Of a DNA stretch of 64,000 nt, positions 23,897 to 32,773 are shown one piece after another. A program made the translations under genes and the position numbers. This DNA is from Streptomyces angustmyceticus. Lineage in GTDB: Bacteria > Actinomycetota > Actinomycetes > Streptomycetales > Streptomycetaceae. The first letter of the stretch is position 1; each line of letters starts with the position of its first letter. The stretch is taken from positions 2,418,001 through 2,482,000 of the forward strand of contig NZ_CP082945.1 of assembly GCF_019933235.1 (NCBI RefSeq), read 5' to 3'. A model generated the notes under the pieces. The model was not told the DNA's origin. It saw only the letters and a program-made list of their open reading frames with translations, and did no database searches.

Positions 23897-24321
23897 CCCT
23901 TGCCGTAAGCGCGGAACTCGCACCACACGATCTTCCCCGGCACGCGCTCGCCGACGCCCCACGCGTCGGCGAGCGCGGAGACCAGCAGCAGCCCCCGCCC
24001 GGACTCGCCCTCCGCTCCCCCGTCGCCGGACACCGGTGCCGGCACCCGCGGCTCCCCGCCACCACTGTCGTGCAGCTCGACGCGCAGCAGCCCGTCCTCG
24101 TCCAGCGACAGGCACAGCCGGTAGCCGCGACCGGGCGGGACGCCGTGCAGCAGGGCGTTGGTGGCCAGCTCGCTCACGCAGAGCAGGACATCGTCCATGA
24201 GGTGCCGCAGGTCCCACGCGATCAACGCGGCACGGGCGAACGCCCTGGCCCGCGACACGGATCGGCGCTCGCGCCGGTAGAACGCCGTACGGGCGCAGAG
24301 CGTCTGAATCTCCTTGTGCAT
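23881..24321 (-). CDS. HATPase-domain regulatory protein (anti-sigma-factor-like)
   Basis: 146-residue GHKL ATPase of the RsbW/SpoIIAB-like group common in Streptomyces. N box ELATNALLHG and G boxes VELHDSGGG and ESGRGLLLVSAL are visible. The ATG at 24321 is chosen because the protein then starts at the domain edge. It is divergent from an XRE regulator followed by a DUF397 gene. The three together make the WhiJ/AbaA-type triad that Streptomyces carry in many copies and that influences development and antibiotic production. Partner and target unknown. Confidence 0.88.
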   Translation of the reverse strand: MHKEIQTLCARTAFYRRERRSVSRARAFARAALIAWDLRHLMDDVLLCVSELATNALLHGVPPGRGYRLCLSLDEDGLLRVELHDSGGGEPRVPAPVSGDGGAEGESGRGLLLVSALADAWGVGERVPGKIVWCEFRAYGKGYGRP

Positions 24322-24433
24322 GGCGCCACTGTCACAGTGCGTAACTATGCTGGGCCACAGTGTCAGGTCGTACAGATCCGTTGTACGACTTCTGGCTGTG
24401 TCATGCCGTCGCGGGGAGGGGAAGGCAGAGCGC

Positions 24434-25258
24434 ATGCACCCGGCGAACAAACCGAAGAGGATCACTTCCTGGCATGTGATCGGCGCCCAGCTGAGCCACT
24501 TCCGGAAGGCCGCCCGCATCACCCAGCCCGAACTGGCCGAACAGGTCGGGCTCCACGAGGACACGATCGGCTCCATCGAGCAGGGCCGTCGGCCACTGAA
24601 GATCGACCTTGCCGAAACTCTCGACGAAATCCTCGGTACGAAGGGGGCTTTGGCGGTCGCGGTGGCCAAGGTCCCGGAACGGGAGAAGCTGCCCGCGTTC
24701 GTCCAGGACCTGGTGGAACACGAGGAGGAGGCCCTGACGCTGCTGTCGTACGAAAACCAGGTGGTCCCTGGGCTGTTGCAGACCGAGCCCTACGCACGAG
24801 CCACCTTCGATTCCCTCTACCCACCGTTGGACGAGGGCCAGACCGAGGAGTGGGTTTCCGGACGCATCGACCGACAGAAATTGCTGGAGCGCAAAAAGCC
24901 TCGGCCCATGCTCAACTTCATCCTCGAAGAGGTGGTGCTCCACCGGCCGATCGGTGACCCGGAAGTCCTCCGCGCACAGCTGCACCATCTCCGATCATGC
25001 GCCGAACTCCCCTTCTTAGGACTCCAGGTCATGCCGACGGCCCGGCGTTCCCATGCCTCTCTGGACGGCCCGCTGGTCCTGCTGGAAACCCCCGAACACG
25101 AACACCTCGCCTACATCGAAGCGCAACGGATCAGCTTCCTGGTCGACGACCCAGATCAGGTCAGCGTGTATCAACAGGTATATGGGATGCTGCGATCGCA
25201 GGCCCTCACCCCCGATGAGACGAAGGGCCTGCTGGACGACTTGCTAGGAGAGTCATGA
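24434..25258 (+). CDS. WhiJ-like XRE/DUF5753 regulator (TTA codon)
   Basis: 274-residue protein with an N-terminal XRE helix-turn-helix (residues 20-70, TQPELAEQVGLHEDTIGSIEQG) and a C-terminal DUF5753 domain that probably senses a ligand or binds the small partner. The ATG at 24434 has GGGGAAGG upstream. Codon 195 is TTA, so full translation should need the bldA tRNA. The stop overlaps the DUF397 start by four bases (ATGA). In the WhiJ model the XRE protein represses developmental genes until relieved by its small partner. Confidence 0.9.
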   Translation: MHPANKPKRITSWHVIGAQLSHFRKAARITQPELAEQVGLHEDTIGSIEQGRRPLKIDLAETLDEILGTKGALAVAVAKVPEREKLPAFVQDLVEHEEEALTLLSYENQVVPGLLQTEPYARATFDSLYPPLDEGQTEEWVSGRIDRQKLLERKKPRPMLNFILEEVVLHRPIGDPEVLRAQLHHLRSCAELPFLGLQVMPTARRSHASLDGPLVLLETPEHEHLAYIEAQRISFLVDDPDQVSVYQQVYGMLRSQALTPDETKGLLDDLLGES

Positions 25259-25518
25259 CCAGCAATGCAGCCCAGTCCCGCCTCCACTGCCTTCACTGGA
25301 TCAAGTCGAGCTACAGCGGTAGCGCCGGGGGCAACTGCCTCGAAATCGCCTACGACTGGAGCAAGTCCACCTACAGCGGCAGCGCAGGCGGCGACTGCCT
25401 CGAAGTGGCTACCTGCCCGCACGCCATCCACGTCCGCGACTCCAAGAACCCGGGCGGCCCGATGCTCACCCTGAGTGCCACGGCCTGGGCCTCGTTCCTG
25501 GCCGACGTCGCCCGCTGA
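25255..25518 (+). CDS. DUF397 protein with internal duplication
   Basis: 87-residue small acidic protein of the DUF397 family, partner of the upstream XRE regulator by coupling and family precedent. The DUF397 opening (Trp-x-Lys-Ser-x-Tyr-Ser-Gly) occurs twice: WIKSSYSGSAGGNCLEIA, then WSKSTYSGSAGGDCLEVA, about 20 residues apart. The normal family has one copy and is about 60-70 residues, so this looks like an in-frame tandem duplication. The remaining C-terminal part (VRDSKNPGGP, LTLSATAWASFLADV) is typical. Confidence 0.9.
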   Translation: MTSNAAQSRLHCLHWIKSSYSGSAGGNCLEIAYDWSKSTYSGSAGGDCLEVATCPHAIHVRDSKNPGGPMLTLSATAWASFLADVAR

Positions 25519-25522
25519 GTCG

Positions 25523-25551
25523 GGGTGCGGCCGGGAGGCCCGACCGCACCC
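25523..25551. terminator. Bidirectional hairpin between convergent genes
   Basis: GGGTGCGG, one mismatch, CGGG, loop AGG, CCCG, then CCGCACCC. It sits exactly between the DUF397 stop and the stop of the convergent peptidase and can serve both. Confidence 0.7.
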
Positions 25552-25565
25552 GCCCTCGCCACCGG

Positions 25566-27173
25566 CTAGTCGGCCCGCTTGACGCAGGTCCGGTCGTTCT
25601 CCGGCAGCTTGCCGGTGGCCAGGTACCGGTTGACCTCGCCGTCCACGCAGGCGTTGCCGTATTCGCCGTAGAGACCGTGGCGGTGGGCGCCCTTGAGGGT
25701 GACCAGCTTGGAGCTCGGCAGCAGCGCGTGCAGAGCCCGGCTGCTCCTGTACGTGGCGCGCGGATCGCCCGTGGCGGCCACGATCAGCGCCGGGGCGTCG
25801 CGGTGCACCGTCGTGGGCGCCTCGCGCGGCCGGTCCCAGAAGGCGCACGGTCCGATGTTGCGGGTCAGCGGGCCGAACAGCGGATGCCGGGCGCGGTGGC
25901 GCTCGATGTCCCGCCAGTAGCGCTCGGGGTCGCGCGGGGCCGGCTTGTCCCCGCAGATGATCGCCGACTGCGCCGCGGGGGACTTCGCGTCGTCGCCGGT
26001 CAGCATGCCCCGCAGCACCACGGTGAACTCCGGCGACAGCCGGGTCGGCCGTCCGGCGGCGGCGCGGGCCAGTACGGACAGCTGCTCGGCGAGGGTGTTC
26101 CGCTGCCGGGCGGTGTCGTCCGCGATCCCGGCCACGAGCAGGGACGGCACCTGGGTGTCGTCGAGCCGGAAGGCGTGGGGGGCGGTGCCGACCGTGAGCG
26201 GGCCGCGCCCGGACGCCACGACGATCCGGTGGACGGTGGCGAGCACGGCGGCGCGGCTGCGGCCCAGACCGTAGGTTCCGTCGCGGCGCGCGGCCCAGGC
26301 GGCCCAGGCGGAGAGGGCCCGCTCGTTCTCGGGCTCGGCGCCCCGCAGCAGCCGGGGGTTGTAGTCGTCCGGGGCGAGGGCGCCGTCGAGCACCGTCCGG
26401 TCGAAGCGGCCGGGGAACATCTGGGTGTACACGGTGCCGAGGTAGGTGCCGTACGAGTAGCCCAGGTAGGAGATCTTCCGCTCGCCGAGCACACCGCGGA
26501 TGACGTCCATGTCGCGGGCCGTGTTGCGGGTGCTGATGTACGGCAGCACCGGCGCGTTGGTGGCCCGGCACTTGTCGGCCAGGCCCTTTTGCAGGGCGAC
26601 CTGCCGCTCGAAGCTGTCCCGGCCGAGACCGGCCGCGAGGACGCTGGTGCCGACGGGCCAGTGGCAGTCCAGCGGGGTGCTGCGGCCGACGAAGCGCGGG
26701 TCGAAGCCGATGATGTCGTAGCGGGGGCCGGCCTCCTTCATCGCCGTGCGGATGTCCGGCGGGGACTCCAGGGCGGGGCCGCCCGGACCGCCGTTGTTGA
26801 GGAGGATCGAGCCGATGCGGTGCCGGGTGTCGGTGGCCTTCAGCCGGGAGACCGCGACGGTGATCGTCCGGCCCCGGGGGTCGGCGTAGTCCAGCGGCAC
26901 GGTCACGTCCGCGCACCGCACGCCGGCCTTCGCCAGGTCGTGGCCCGTCCTGTCGCCGGGGCCCTGGACGCAGCTGCCCCAGACGGGACGCTGCCGGTAG
27001 TAGCGGTCAAGGCCGGCCCCTTGGGCGTGCCCGGCGGTGGCCGCGGCGCGTTCGTGGCCCGCTGTGGGGCGCGCGGTGGCCGTGGCCGGAGTGGGGGAAG
27101 CGGTGAGGCAGGCGGCGGCGAGGGCGAGGCCCGCGGCCGAGGCGCGGCGCAGGGCCGGGCTGAGGGTGGTCAC
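25566..27173 (-). CDS. Secreted TAP-like alpha/beta hydrolase (tripeptidyl aminopeptidase family)
   Basis: 535-residue secreted serine peptidase of the SlpD/SlpE and tripeptidyl-aminopeptidase group. A signal peptide with an Ala-rich core is followed by an alpha/beta-hydrolase fold: oxyanion region NNGGPGG, nucleophile elbow GYSYGT, and a late His in KGAHRHG. Cysteines near the start and end suggest disulfides outside the cell. The GTG at 27173 has AAGGAG upstream and overlaps the stop of the preceding beta-lactamase-type gene by four bases (GTGA), so the two secreted hydrolases are coupled. Natural substrate unknown; relatives trim N-terminal tripeptides. Confidence 0.9.
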   Translation of the reverse strand: MTTLSPALRRASAAGLALAAACLTASPTPATATARPTAGHERAAATAGHAQGAGLDRYYRQRPVWGSCVQGPGDRTGHDLAKAGVRCADVTVPLDYADPRGRTITVAVSRLKATDTRHRIGSILLNNGGPGGPALESPPDIRTAMKEAGPRYDIIGFDPRFVGRSTPLDCHWPVGTSVLAAGLGRDSFERQVALQKGLADKCRATNAPVLPYISTRNTARDMDVIRGVLGERKISYLGYSYGTYLGTVYTQMFPGRFDRTVLDGALAPDDYNPRLLRGAEPENERALSAWAAWAARRDGTYGLGRSRAAVLATVHRIVVASGRGPLTVGTAPHAFRLDDTQVPSLLVAGIADDTARQRNTLAEQLSVLARAAAGRPTRLSPEFTVVLRGMLTGDDAKSPAAQSAIICGDKPAPRDPERYWRDIERHRARHPLFGPLTRNIGPCAFWDRPREAPTTVHRDAPALIVAATGDPRATYRSSRALHALLPSSKLVTLKGAHRHGLYGEYGNACVDGEVNRYLATGKLPENDRTCVKRAD

Positions 27174-28612
27174 TCGGTCTCCTTGGGCTGGTGAGTACGG
27201 CCGGGGGCGCAGAACGCGCGGTCGACGACGGCGCGGAAGGCGTCCTCCGCCCGGTCGGTGTCCGGCACCTTGGTGAGGGCGAGGGCGATGCCGCGGCCGT
27301 CGGGGGTGCTCGCGCCGAGCGCGCGGTGTCCGCCGGGCACCGTCCCGCTGTGCCCCCACCACATCCCGCCGCACGACAGCGGGGAGGCGATCAGGCCGAG
27401 CCCGTACCGGGCTCCGGGCCACAGCCGCCGCGGGTCGGCGGGGACGGTGCGCTTCATCTCGGCGAGCCAGTGCGCGGGCACCAGCCTCCCGCCGAACAGG
27501 CCGCGGTAGAACCGGTTCACATCGGCGGGGGTGGAGATCAGCGCGCCGCCCGCGCCGCCGAAGGTGGTGTTCCATGCGGTGCCGTCCACCAGGGGCGCCC
27601 CCTGCGGCCGCGCATGGCCCTGCTGTCCCGGCCCCGCTCGCCCGGTGCCCGCTCGCCCGGAGCCCTCTCGCCCGGAGCCCTCTCGGCCGGTGCCCTCTCG
27701 GCCGGTGCCCTCTCGGCCGGATCCCTGCCGGTCGGAGTCCCGCCGGCCGGGGTCGGGGAAGTAACTGTGCGAGTGCGGGCCCCGGATGCGCGTGGTGTCG
27801 CCGGGCCAGTAGGTGTCGCGCAGCCCGAGGGGCCGGAGGATCCGGCGGGTCACCTCCGTCTCGACGCCGCGCCCGGTGGCCTTCTCGACGACGAGTCCGG
27901 CGAGGAGGGCGTTGGTGGTGGCGTAGTGCCACTTCCCCTGCGGGTGCGGCATCTTCAGGGCGGCGGCGATCAGTTCGCGGGGCGCGAAGTGGCGGAACCG
28001 CCACTCCTCCACGGGGCGCCGGCCGAGGGATTCGGTGTAGTCGGGAAGGCCGCTGGTGTGCTGGAGGAGGTCGCGTACGGAGATGGTGCGCCCGTCGTAG
28101 CCGTTGCCCCGGATCAGTCCGGGCAGATGGCGCTCCACCGGGTCGTCCAGTCCGAGCCGGCCCTCCGCGGCGAGCTGCACCACGACCGTGGCGGTGAACG
28201 TCTTGGTGATGCTGCCGATCCGCAGCCGGTCCCCGGCGTTCATCGGGCGGCCGCTGCCCAGGTCGGCGACGCCGCGGGCCGCCGTCCACCGGCCGCATCC
28301 CGGCTCGACCGCCTCGGCGGCCGCGCCGGGAACCCCGTACCGGGTCACCAGGGCGTCCAGGGAGCCGGCGACCGCACCGCGGGTGGCGGCGCAGCCGGCC
28401 GCGGGGGCCGCCCGGGGAGCCGCCGCGTGCGCCGTCGGCACGGCGAGCGCCAACACGGCCGAGGCCGCCACCGAGGCCGCCGTCCACGCCGTCGCGCACC
28501 GGGCCGGACGACGCGAACGCCGCGCCGGACGACGCGAGTCGAGGGGAAGTGTCTTCGCTGTGGCCAGAGGATCTCTCACACCGTCAGACGCTAGAAGCGC
28601 GCCCTTCGGCAC
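27170..28612 (-). CDS. Secreted beta-lactamase-fold serine hydrolase with repeat insert
   Basis: 480-residue penicillin-binding/beta-lactamase superfamily enzyme (D-Ala-D-Ala carboxypeptidase or esterase type). The nucleophile motif Ser-x-x-Lys is SITK, the second motif is YATTN and the third is HSG in WWGHSGTVPG. The N-terminal signal contains several Arg pairs before an Ala-rich hydrophobic core ending near AHA. The GTG at 28612 gives the longest protein; a GTG at 28579 is also possible. A run of Gly-Arg-Glu-Gly-Ser/Thr repeats is inserted in the middle of the catalytic domain (see the repeat at 27632-27736). Coupled to the TAP-like hydrolase downstream. Confidence 0.88.
   Translation of the reverse strand: MPKGALLASDGVRDPLATAKTLPLDSRRPARRSRRPARCATAWTAASVAASAVLALAVPTAHAAAPRAAPAAGCAATRGAVAGSLDALVTRYGVPGAAAEAVEPGCGRWTAARGVADLGSGRPMNAGDRLRIGSITKTFTATVVVQLAAEGRLGLDDPVERHLPGLIRGNGYDGRTISVRDLLQHTSGLPDYTESLGRRPVEEWRFRHFAPRELIAAALKMPHPQGKWHYATTNALLAGLVVEKATGRGVETEVTRRILRPLGLRDTYWPGDTTRIRGPHSHSYFPDPGRRDSDRQGSGREGTGREGTGREGSGREGSGRAGTGRAGPGQQGHARPQGAPLVDGTAWNTTFGGAGGALISTPADVNRFYRGLFGGRLVPAHWLAEMKRTVPADPRRLWPGARYGLGLIASPLSCGGMWWGHSGTVPGGHRALGASTPDGRGIALALTKVPDTDRAEDAFRAVVDRAFCAPGRTHQPKETE
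27632..27736. repeat. 15-bp minisatellite inside beta-lactamase gene
   Basis: About seven 15-bp units of the type GCCCGGAGCCCTCTC or GGCCGGTGCCCTCTC in tandem, coding on the minus strand for GREGT/GREGS/GRAGT pentapeptides. The number of copies is likely to vary by strand slippage; each copy adds five residues without shifting the frame. Confidence 0.8.
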
Positions 28613-28795
28613 TCACTCCGGCTGTCCCCCCAATCCCGGGTGGGGCCACCTCCCCCACCACCGCGTCCGGGAACGGGAACCCGCCTCCCCCGGGTCAGCC
28701 CGCTCCGCCGACCGGCAGTCGAGGACCGCACGCGGGCACAGCCGACGAGCACCGTACGCGGGCCCGGCCGGCCAGGGCCAGGACGCCGGAAGCGG

Positions 28796-30460
28796 CTAAG
28801 TCCCGTACACGCTCGCCACGTTGGCCCGGGGCGCCGGCCGGGTCTTCGCGGCGGGTCCCGCGGCGAACGCGCGGAGCAGGTTCTCGGTGGTGCGGGTGAC
28901 GAAGGCTCCCGTCCGGCCGTCCATGCCGTGGTCACGCCCGTCCTCGCGCGTCCCGGCCATGAGGGCCTCGACCCACCGCATCGTGCCGGTGGCGAAGACC
29001 CCGGCGCCGCTCGGCACGGTGTAGTAGGCGGAGTCCGCGTGGCTGCTGCGGCCGTCGCAGACCAGCGGCGAGTGGGCGAGGATCTCCAGCCGGTCCGGCG
29101 TGGGCGCCTGGGGGGTGACCCGGTCGTACTCCACCCCGACGAGGTGGTCGAAGGCGTCGCCGCGCCGCACCCCGGTGCCGGCGAACAGCCAGTGGTCGGC
29201 ACTGTGGACGACGTACGGCGCGTCCGTGGGGTAGCCCTCGTAGAAGACGCCGGTCAGGGCGGACTCCGGGGCGGCGGCGGGCGGTTGGCGGAAGTCGTGG
29301 GTCGGCGGGGCCCCGTGCGGACCGGCGAAGCGCGGATCGTCCCGGTAGGAGGTCTTGTAGCAGACCACGGTGCGCAGGGCGCCGGACGGTCCCGGCTCCA
29401 GCCTGACCCGGCGGAAGCAGGCGTTGGCCCCCAGGAAGGCCAGATTGGTGCCGGTGTCGCGGGCCCGGGTGACGTGCAGGCGCTGCTCCGGGGTCCAGTA
29501 CTCGTCGTGGCCGGGCGAGAGCGCCGCCGTGGCGCCCCGCAGCGCCGACGGGTCGCGGTGCACGTCCACGCCGGTGGTGTAGGCGAGCGGGAGGCCCAGC
29601 CGTTCCGCCAGGACCACCAGCGCGCGCTCGTAGACCAGGAACTTCCCGGCGCCGTTGGTGTCGTAGGGCCGGTCGAAGCTGACGGCCAGCGACCGCGTCC
29701 CGTACGCGCCGTCCGCGCCGCGGTAGAGGCTGTAGCCGCCCCACGCGTTGTACGCCTGCCAGGTGGCCACCGCGTGCATCAGCACCGTACGGCCCGTGGC
29801 GTGTGCCGAGCGGACGATCAGCGGGACGTACCGCTGGTGGCCGTGCTCGGCGTCCAGCCGGAGCAGATAGGCGCCCGGCGGCCAGCCGTCGGCGCGCACC
29901 GCGAGGCTGCGCCGCCAGTCGGCCCGTACGCCGCGGGTCCCGGGCAGCAGCCGCGGGCCGCGCTGGCGCCGGCCGGCCACCCGGCCCGACCGCCAGACCA
30001 GCCGGGCCTGGGCACCTCGGTACCAGCCCACCCGGTAGGCCGCCACACGGAACCCGGGTGCGGTGGTCGAGACATACAGCCCGAACTCCTCGCCCGGCAG
30101 GACGCTCGCCTTGTCGGTGTAGCCCTGCACCGCGTCGGGCGGACCGGCCGAACGGATCCGCCAGTCGGGGTTTCCCGGCCGCTCCCGCTCCGCGGCGAGG
30201 TCCGGCTGCTCACCGCCCGTGGGACCCCCGCCGGGACCCGCGCCCGACGTGGCGTCACAGCCGGCGGTCACCCCAGCGGCGAGGCCGGCGGCGCCCACGG
30301 CCGCGACGCCGAGGAACCGACGGCGGCCCAGACCGCCGGGGCCGCCCGCACGGTCCGGATGTCCGGCACCGCCCGGGCCGGCGGGGCCGACGGGGCCGCT
30401 CGCGTCACCGCGTTCCGCGCGGCCCCGGCGCCGCTCACCGTGTCGTGGGTCGTCGCCCAT
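28796..30460 (-). CDS. Tat-exported lipoprotein, N,N-dimethylformamidase large-subunit-like
   Basis: 554-residue protein. The N-terminus is a Gly/Pro-rich segment, a twin-arginine motif GRRRFLG and a hydrophobic stretch ending in a lipobox-like AGVTAGC, so it is probably exported folded and lipid-anchored. The remainder resembles the C-terminal region of N,N-dimethylformamidase beta subunits: an early beta domain (PGEEFGLYVST, VGWYRG) and later SPGHDEYWTPEQR, FLGANACFRRV and a terminal ATGTMRWVEAL. Iron-ligand positions cannot be assigned by eye. Homologues are widespread in actinobacteria and most are not known to act on DMF. Confidence 0.82.
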   Translation of the reverse strand: MGDDPRHGERRRGRAERGDASGPVGPAGPGGAGHPDRAGGPGGLGRRRFLGVAAVGAAGLAAGVTAGCDATSGAGPGGGPTGGEQPDLAAERERPGNPDWRIRSAGPPDAVQGYTDKASVLPGEEFGLYVSTTAPGFRVAAYRVGWYRGAQARLVWRSGRVAGRRQRGPRLLPGTRGVRADWRRSLAVRADGWPPGAYLLRLDAEHGHQRYVPLIVRSAHATGRTVLMHAVATWQAYNAWGGYSLYRGADGAYGTRSLAVSFDRPYDTNGAGKFLVYERALVVLAERLGLPLAYTTGVDVHRDPSALRGATAALSPGHDEYWTPEQRLHVTRARDTGTNLAFLGANACFRRVRLEPGPSGALRTVVCYKTSYRDDPRFAGPHGAPPTHDFRQPPAAAPESALTGVFYEGYPTDAPYVVHSADHWLFAGTGVRRGDAFDHLVGVEYDRVTPQAPTPDRLEILAHSPLVCDGRSSHADSAYYTVPSGAGVFATGTMRWVEALMAGTREDGRDHGMDGRTGAFVTRTTENLLRAFAAGPAAKTRPAPRANVASVYGT

Positions 30461-30728
30461 CGCGCTGCTCCCGTACGCCCTCTGCCCGCCGAGCCGTCAG
30501 GGCGATCATCCGCCGCCCCGCACCACCGGACGATCCCGGGTGGTCCGAATGCGGGTACGGCCGCTCCCGGGCGCCGCGGACCGGAGGCGGTCACGGGGCC
30601 CCCTTCTCGACCGTCTACAGTCATGTAGACGAAAGCCGGGAGCCGCTACCCGATCACACCTGGTCGGCTGAACGGCGCCCGGAATGCCACAGATCGCGAA
30701 CACGGCGCACCGCGCCGGGAGGGCGGAC
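30461..30728. other. Divergent intergenic region
   Basis: 268 bp between the lipoprotein gene and the membrane protein gene, both starts facing outward. Contains TACAGTCATGTAGAC near 30615-30630, a short AT-richer dyad-like stretch (CTACAGTCATGTAG) that could be a regulator site. Nothing else recognisable. Confidence 0.35.
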
Positions 30729-31580
30729 ATGACAATGTCGCAGTCGAGCGGCGAGACACTGGCCCGGCCCGTGGGCGCGGGACGCTCCCGCATCCCCGTG
30801 CCCGAGGGTGGACCCCTGCCGGGCCTGAGCAAGGTCCCGCAGGTCACAGCCCTGTTCTGGGGAGTGAAAGTCCTCACCACCGGCATGGGCGAGACGGCCT
30901 CGGACTACCTCGGCCGGACGCTCGGCCCGATACCGGCCGGCAGCCTGGGACTCGCCGGGCTGGCGGCCCTGCTGATCCTCCAGTTCCGGACCACCCGCTA
31001 CCGGCCCTGGATCTACTGGTCCGCCATCGTCATGGTCAGCGTGTTCGGCACCATGGCCGCCGATGTCGTCCACGTCATCGCCGGCATCCCCTATACGGTC
31101 TCGGTGATCGCCTTCTCCGCCGGGCTGGCCGCGATCCTGACGGCCTGGTACGCCACCGAGGGAACGCTCTCCATCCACAGCGTCCGCACCCGCCGCCGCG
31201 AGACGTTCTACTGGGCGACGGTGCTCGCCACCTTCGCCCTCGGCACGGCGGTCGGCGACCTCACCGCCGGCACCCTCCACTGGGGCTACCTGCCGTCCGC
31301 CCTCCTGTTCACCGCCCTCATCGCGGTGCCCGCACTGTCCGGGCGCTTCCTCGGCCTCAACGCCGTCGCCGCGTTCTGGTGGGCGTACGTGCTGACCCGG
31401 CCGCTCGGGGCTTCCTTCGCCGACTGGATGGGCGTCTCCACCGCCCGCGGCGGCCTCGGCTGGGGAACGGGACCGGTCACGCTGGCACTCATCGTCCCGA
31501 TCGTGCTGCTCGTGGGCTACCTGGCGATCAGTCACAAGGACACCCCGGCCGGGCGACCGGCCAAGGACGCCACCGCCTGA
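30729..31580 (+). CDS. COG4705-like integral membrane protein
   Basis: 283-residue membrane protein with about eight hydrophobic segments after a 40-residue soluble start. The ATG at 30729 follows GGGAGGG. The sequence around KVPQVTALFWGVKVLTTGMGETASDYL and the second-half copy FYWATVLATFALGTAVGDLTA suggests an internal repeat of two four-helix units, each with a conserved acidic residue. I associate it with the COG4705 membrane proteins, annotated in other bacteria as putative inner-membrane proteins of unknown function. Single gene. Confidence 0.8.
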   Translation: MTMSQSSGETLARPVGAGRSRIPVPEGGPLPGLSKVPQVTALFWGVKVLTTGMGETASDYLGRTLGPIPAGSLGLAGLAALLILQFRTTRYRPWIYWSAIVMVSVFGTMAADVVHVIAGIPYTVSVIAFSAGLAAILTAWYATEGTLSIHSVRTRRRETFYWATVLATFALGTAVGDLTAGTLHWGYLPSALLFTALIAVPALSGRFLGLNAVAAFWWAYVLTRPLGASFADWMGVSTARGGLGWGTGPVTLALIVPIVLLVGYLAISHKDTPAGRPAKDATA

Positions 31581-31744
31581 CGGAGCACGGAGGAGCGGCG
31601 GGCCGGAGCATCCCCGCCACGCCCGCCGCACCGACCCGCCCGGACGGACGGAGAACCGGACGGACGACGCCCCGTCCTGACGTGACGCCACCGGAGCACC
31701 TCGCGGACCGCGCCGCTCGGGAACGGCTCCGCTCGCCGGACGCC

Positions 31745-32575
31745 CTACCCGAGGCCGTCCTCGGCGGGGCGGCGGCCCCAGGCCGAGATCATCGGCGAGG
31801 TGCCGACATCGAGGCGCCCGGACGCGACGGCGGCGAGGTGCCGCTCGATCTCCTCTTCCGTGGCGAGGCCCTCGGCGACGAGCTTGTCCCGTACCTGTCG
31901 CACACTGGCCGCCTCCAGGACGGCGCACGCGGGCGAGGTGACGGGGAAGTAGGCGTCGGCCTCGACCTCGACGAGGCCGGCCGCGCGCAGCAGCCGCGGC
32001 AGCTTGCGCCCGTAGGAGAGGTCGGCGCCGCGCTGTTCCAGCAACCGGCGGAAGCCGCGGCGCATCCGGTTGGCCAGCTCCTGCTCGGGGCCGTACGCGT
32101 CGGGGCAGATCTGCGGGATCAGCGCGGGGTCGGCGTCCTCGATCAGCAGCCGGCCACCGGGGCGCAACGCTCGGATCATGGAGCGCAGGGCGGCGTCGCG
32201 GTCGGCGACGTGGACGAGGACGAGGCGGGCGTGGATCAGGTCGAAGAGCCCCTCCGGGGGCGCGTCGAGGGCGACGTCGTGGCGGAGCACCTCGACGCCC
32301 TCGGCGCCGGCGGTCCCGATCCAGGAGACGTCGATGTCCGTGGCGAGCACCCGCCCGCCGGGGCCGACGCGCTCGGCGAGCCACGCGGGGACGGTCGGCC
32401 CGCCGGCCCCGACCTCCCAGCAGTGCCACCCCTTGTCGATCCCCACCGTCTCGAAGTGACGGAACGTGGAGGCGTCGAAGAGGGCCGACAGCGCCTCGAA
32501 GCGGGTGCCCGCCTCGCTCTGCCGGTTGTCGAGAAGGTACCCCTGGTCCTGAGACGTGCGGCTGTCGCGACCCAT
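31745..32575 (-). CDS. SAM-dependent methyltransferase
   Basis: 276-residue class I methyltransferase. Motif I is WEVGAGGPTVPAWLAERV, the acidic ribose ligand follows in VLATDID, and motif post-I/IV region is DLIHARLVLVHVADRDAAL. The C-terminal third is helical, as in small-molecule methyltransferases. No cluster partners next to it, so the acceptor is unknown. ATG 32575. It is separated from the gatB end by a strong hairpin. Confidence 0.87.
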   Translation of the reverse strand: MGRDSRTSQDQGYLLDNRQSEAGTRFEALSALFDASTFRHFETVGIDKGWHCWEVGAGGPTVPAWLAERVGPGGRVLATDIDVSWIGTAGAEGVEVLRHDVALDAPPEGLFDLIHARLVLVHVADRDAALRSMIRALRPGGRLLIEDADPALIPQICPDAYGPEQELANRMRRGFRRLLEQRGADLSYGRKLPRLLRAAGLVEVEADAYFPVTSPACAVLEAASVRQVRDKLVAEGLATEEEIERHLAAVASGRLDVGTSPMISAWGRRPAEDGLG

Positions 32576-32674
32576 GCGCCGATCATGCCACGGTCGAACC
32601 GCTGTGCGGCGGCGGTTCTGCGCATCACGGCGGCAGCGCGGACCGCCTCCCGTACGGCCGCTCCCCTACGGAAG

Positions 32675-32714
32675 ACGAAGCGGCCGCCCCTCCGAGGAGG
32701 GACGGCCGCTTCGT
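32675..32714. terminator. Terminator after gatCAB operon
   Basis: ACGAAGCGGCCG, mismatch, CCCT, six-base loop, AGGG, mismatch, CGGCCGCTTCGT: about 16 bp of stem, 60 bp after the gatB stop. A few T residues flank it on both strands, so it may also block transcription from the other side. Confidence 0.8.
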
Positions 32715-32773
32715 CGTTACCGGATCAGGGGTGCGTCAGCCCTCGACGCCCAGCTTCTCCGGACTGTGCTCGA

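Noticed and set aside
13452..25560. Mobile element or att sites bounding the lasso/ligase island
   Set aside because: No integrase, transposase, tRNA gene or flanking direct repeat was found by eye; island status rests only on gene content.
27632..27736. Tandem repeat considered as a CRISPR array
   Set aside because: Units are 15 bp and contiguous, without spacers, and they keep the reading frame of the hydrolase.
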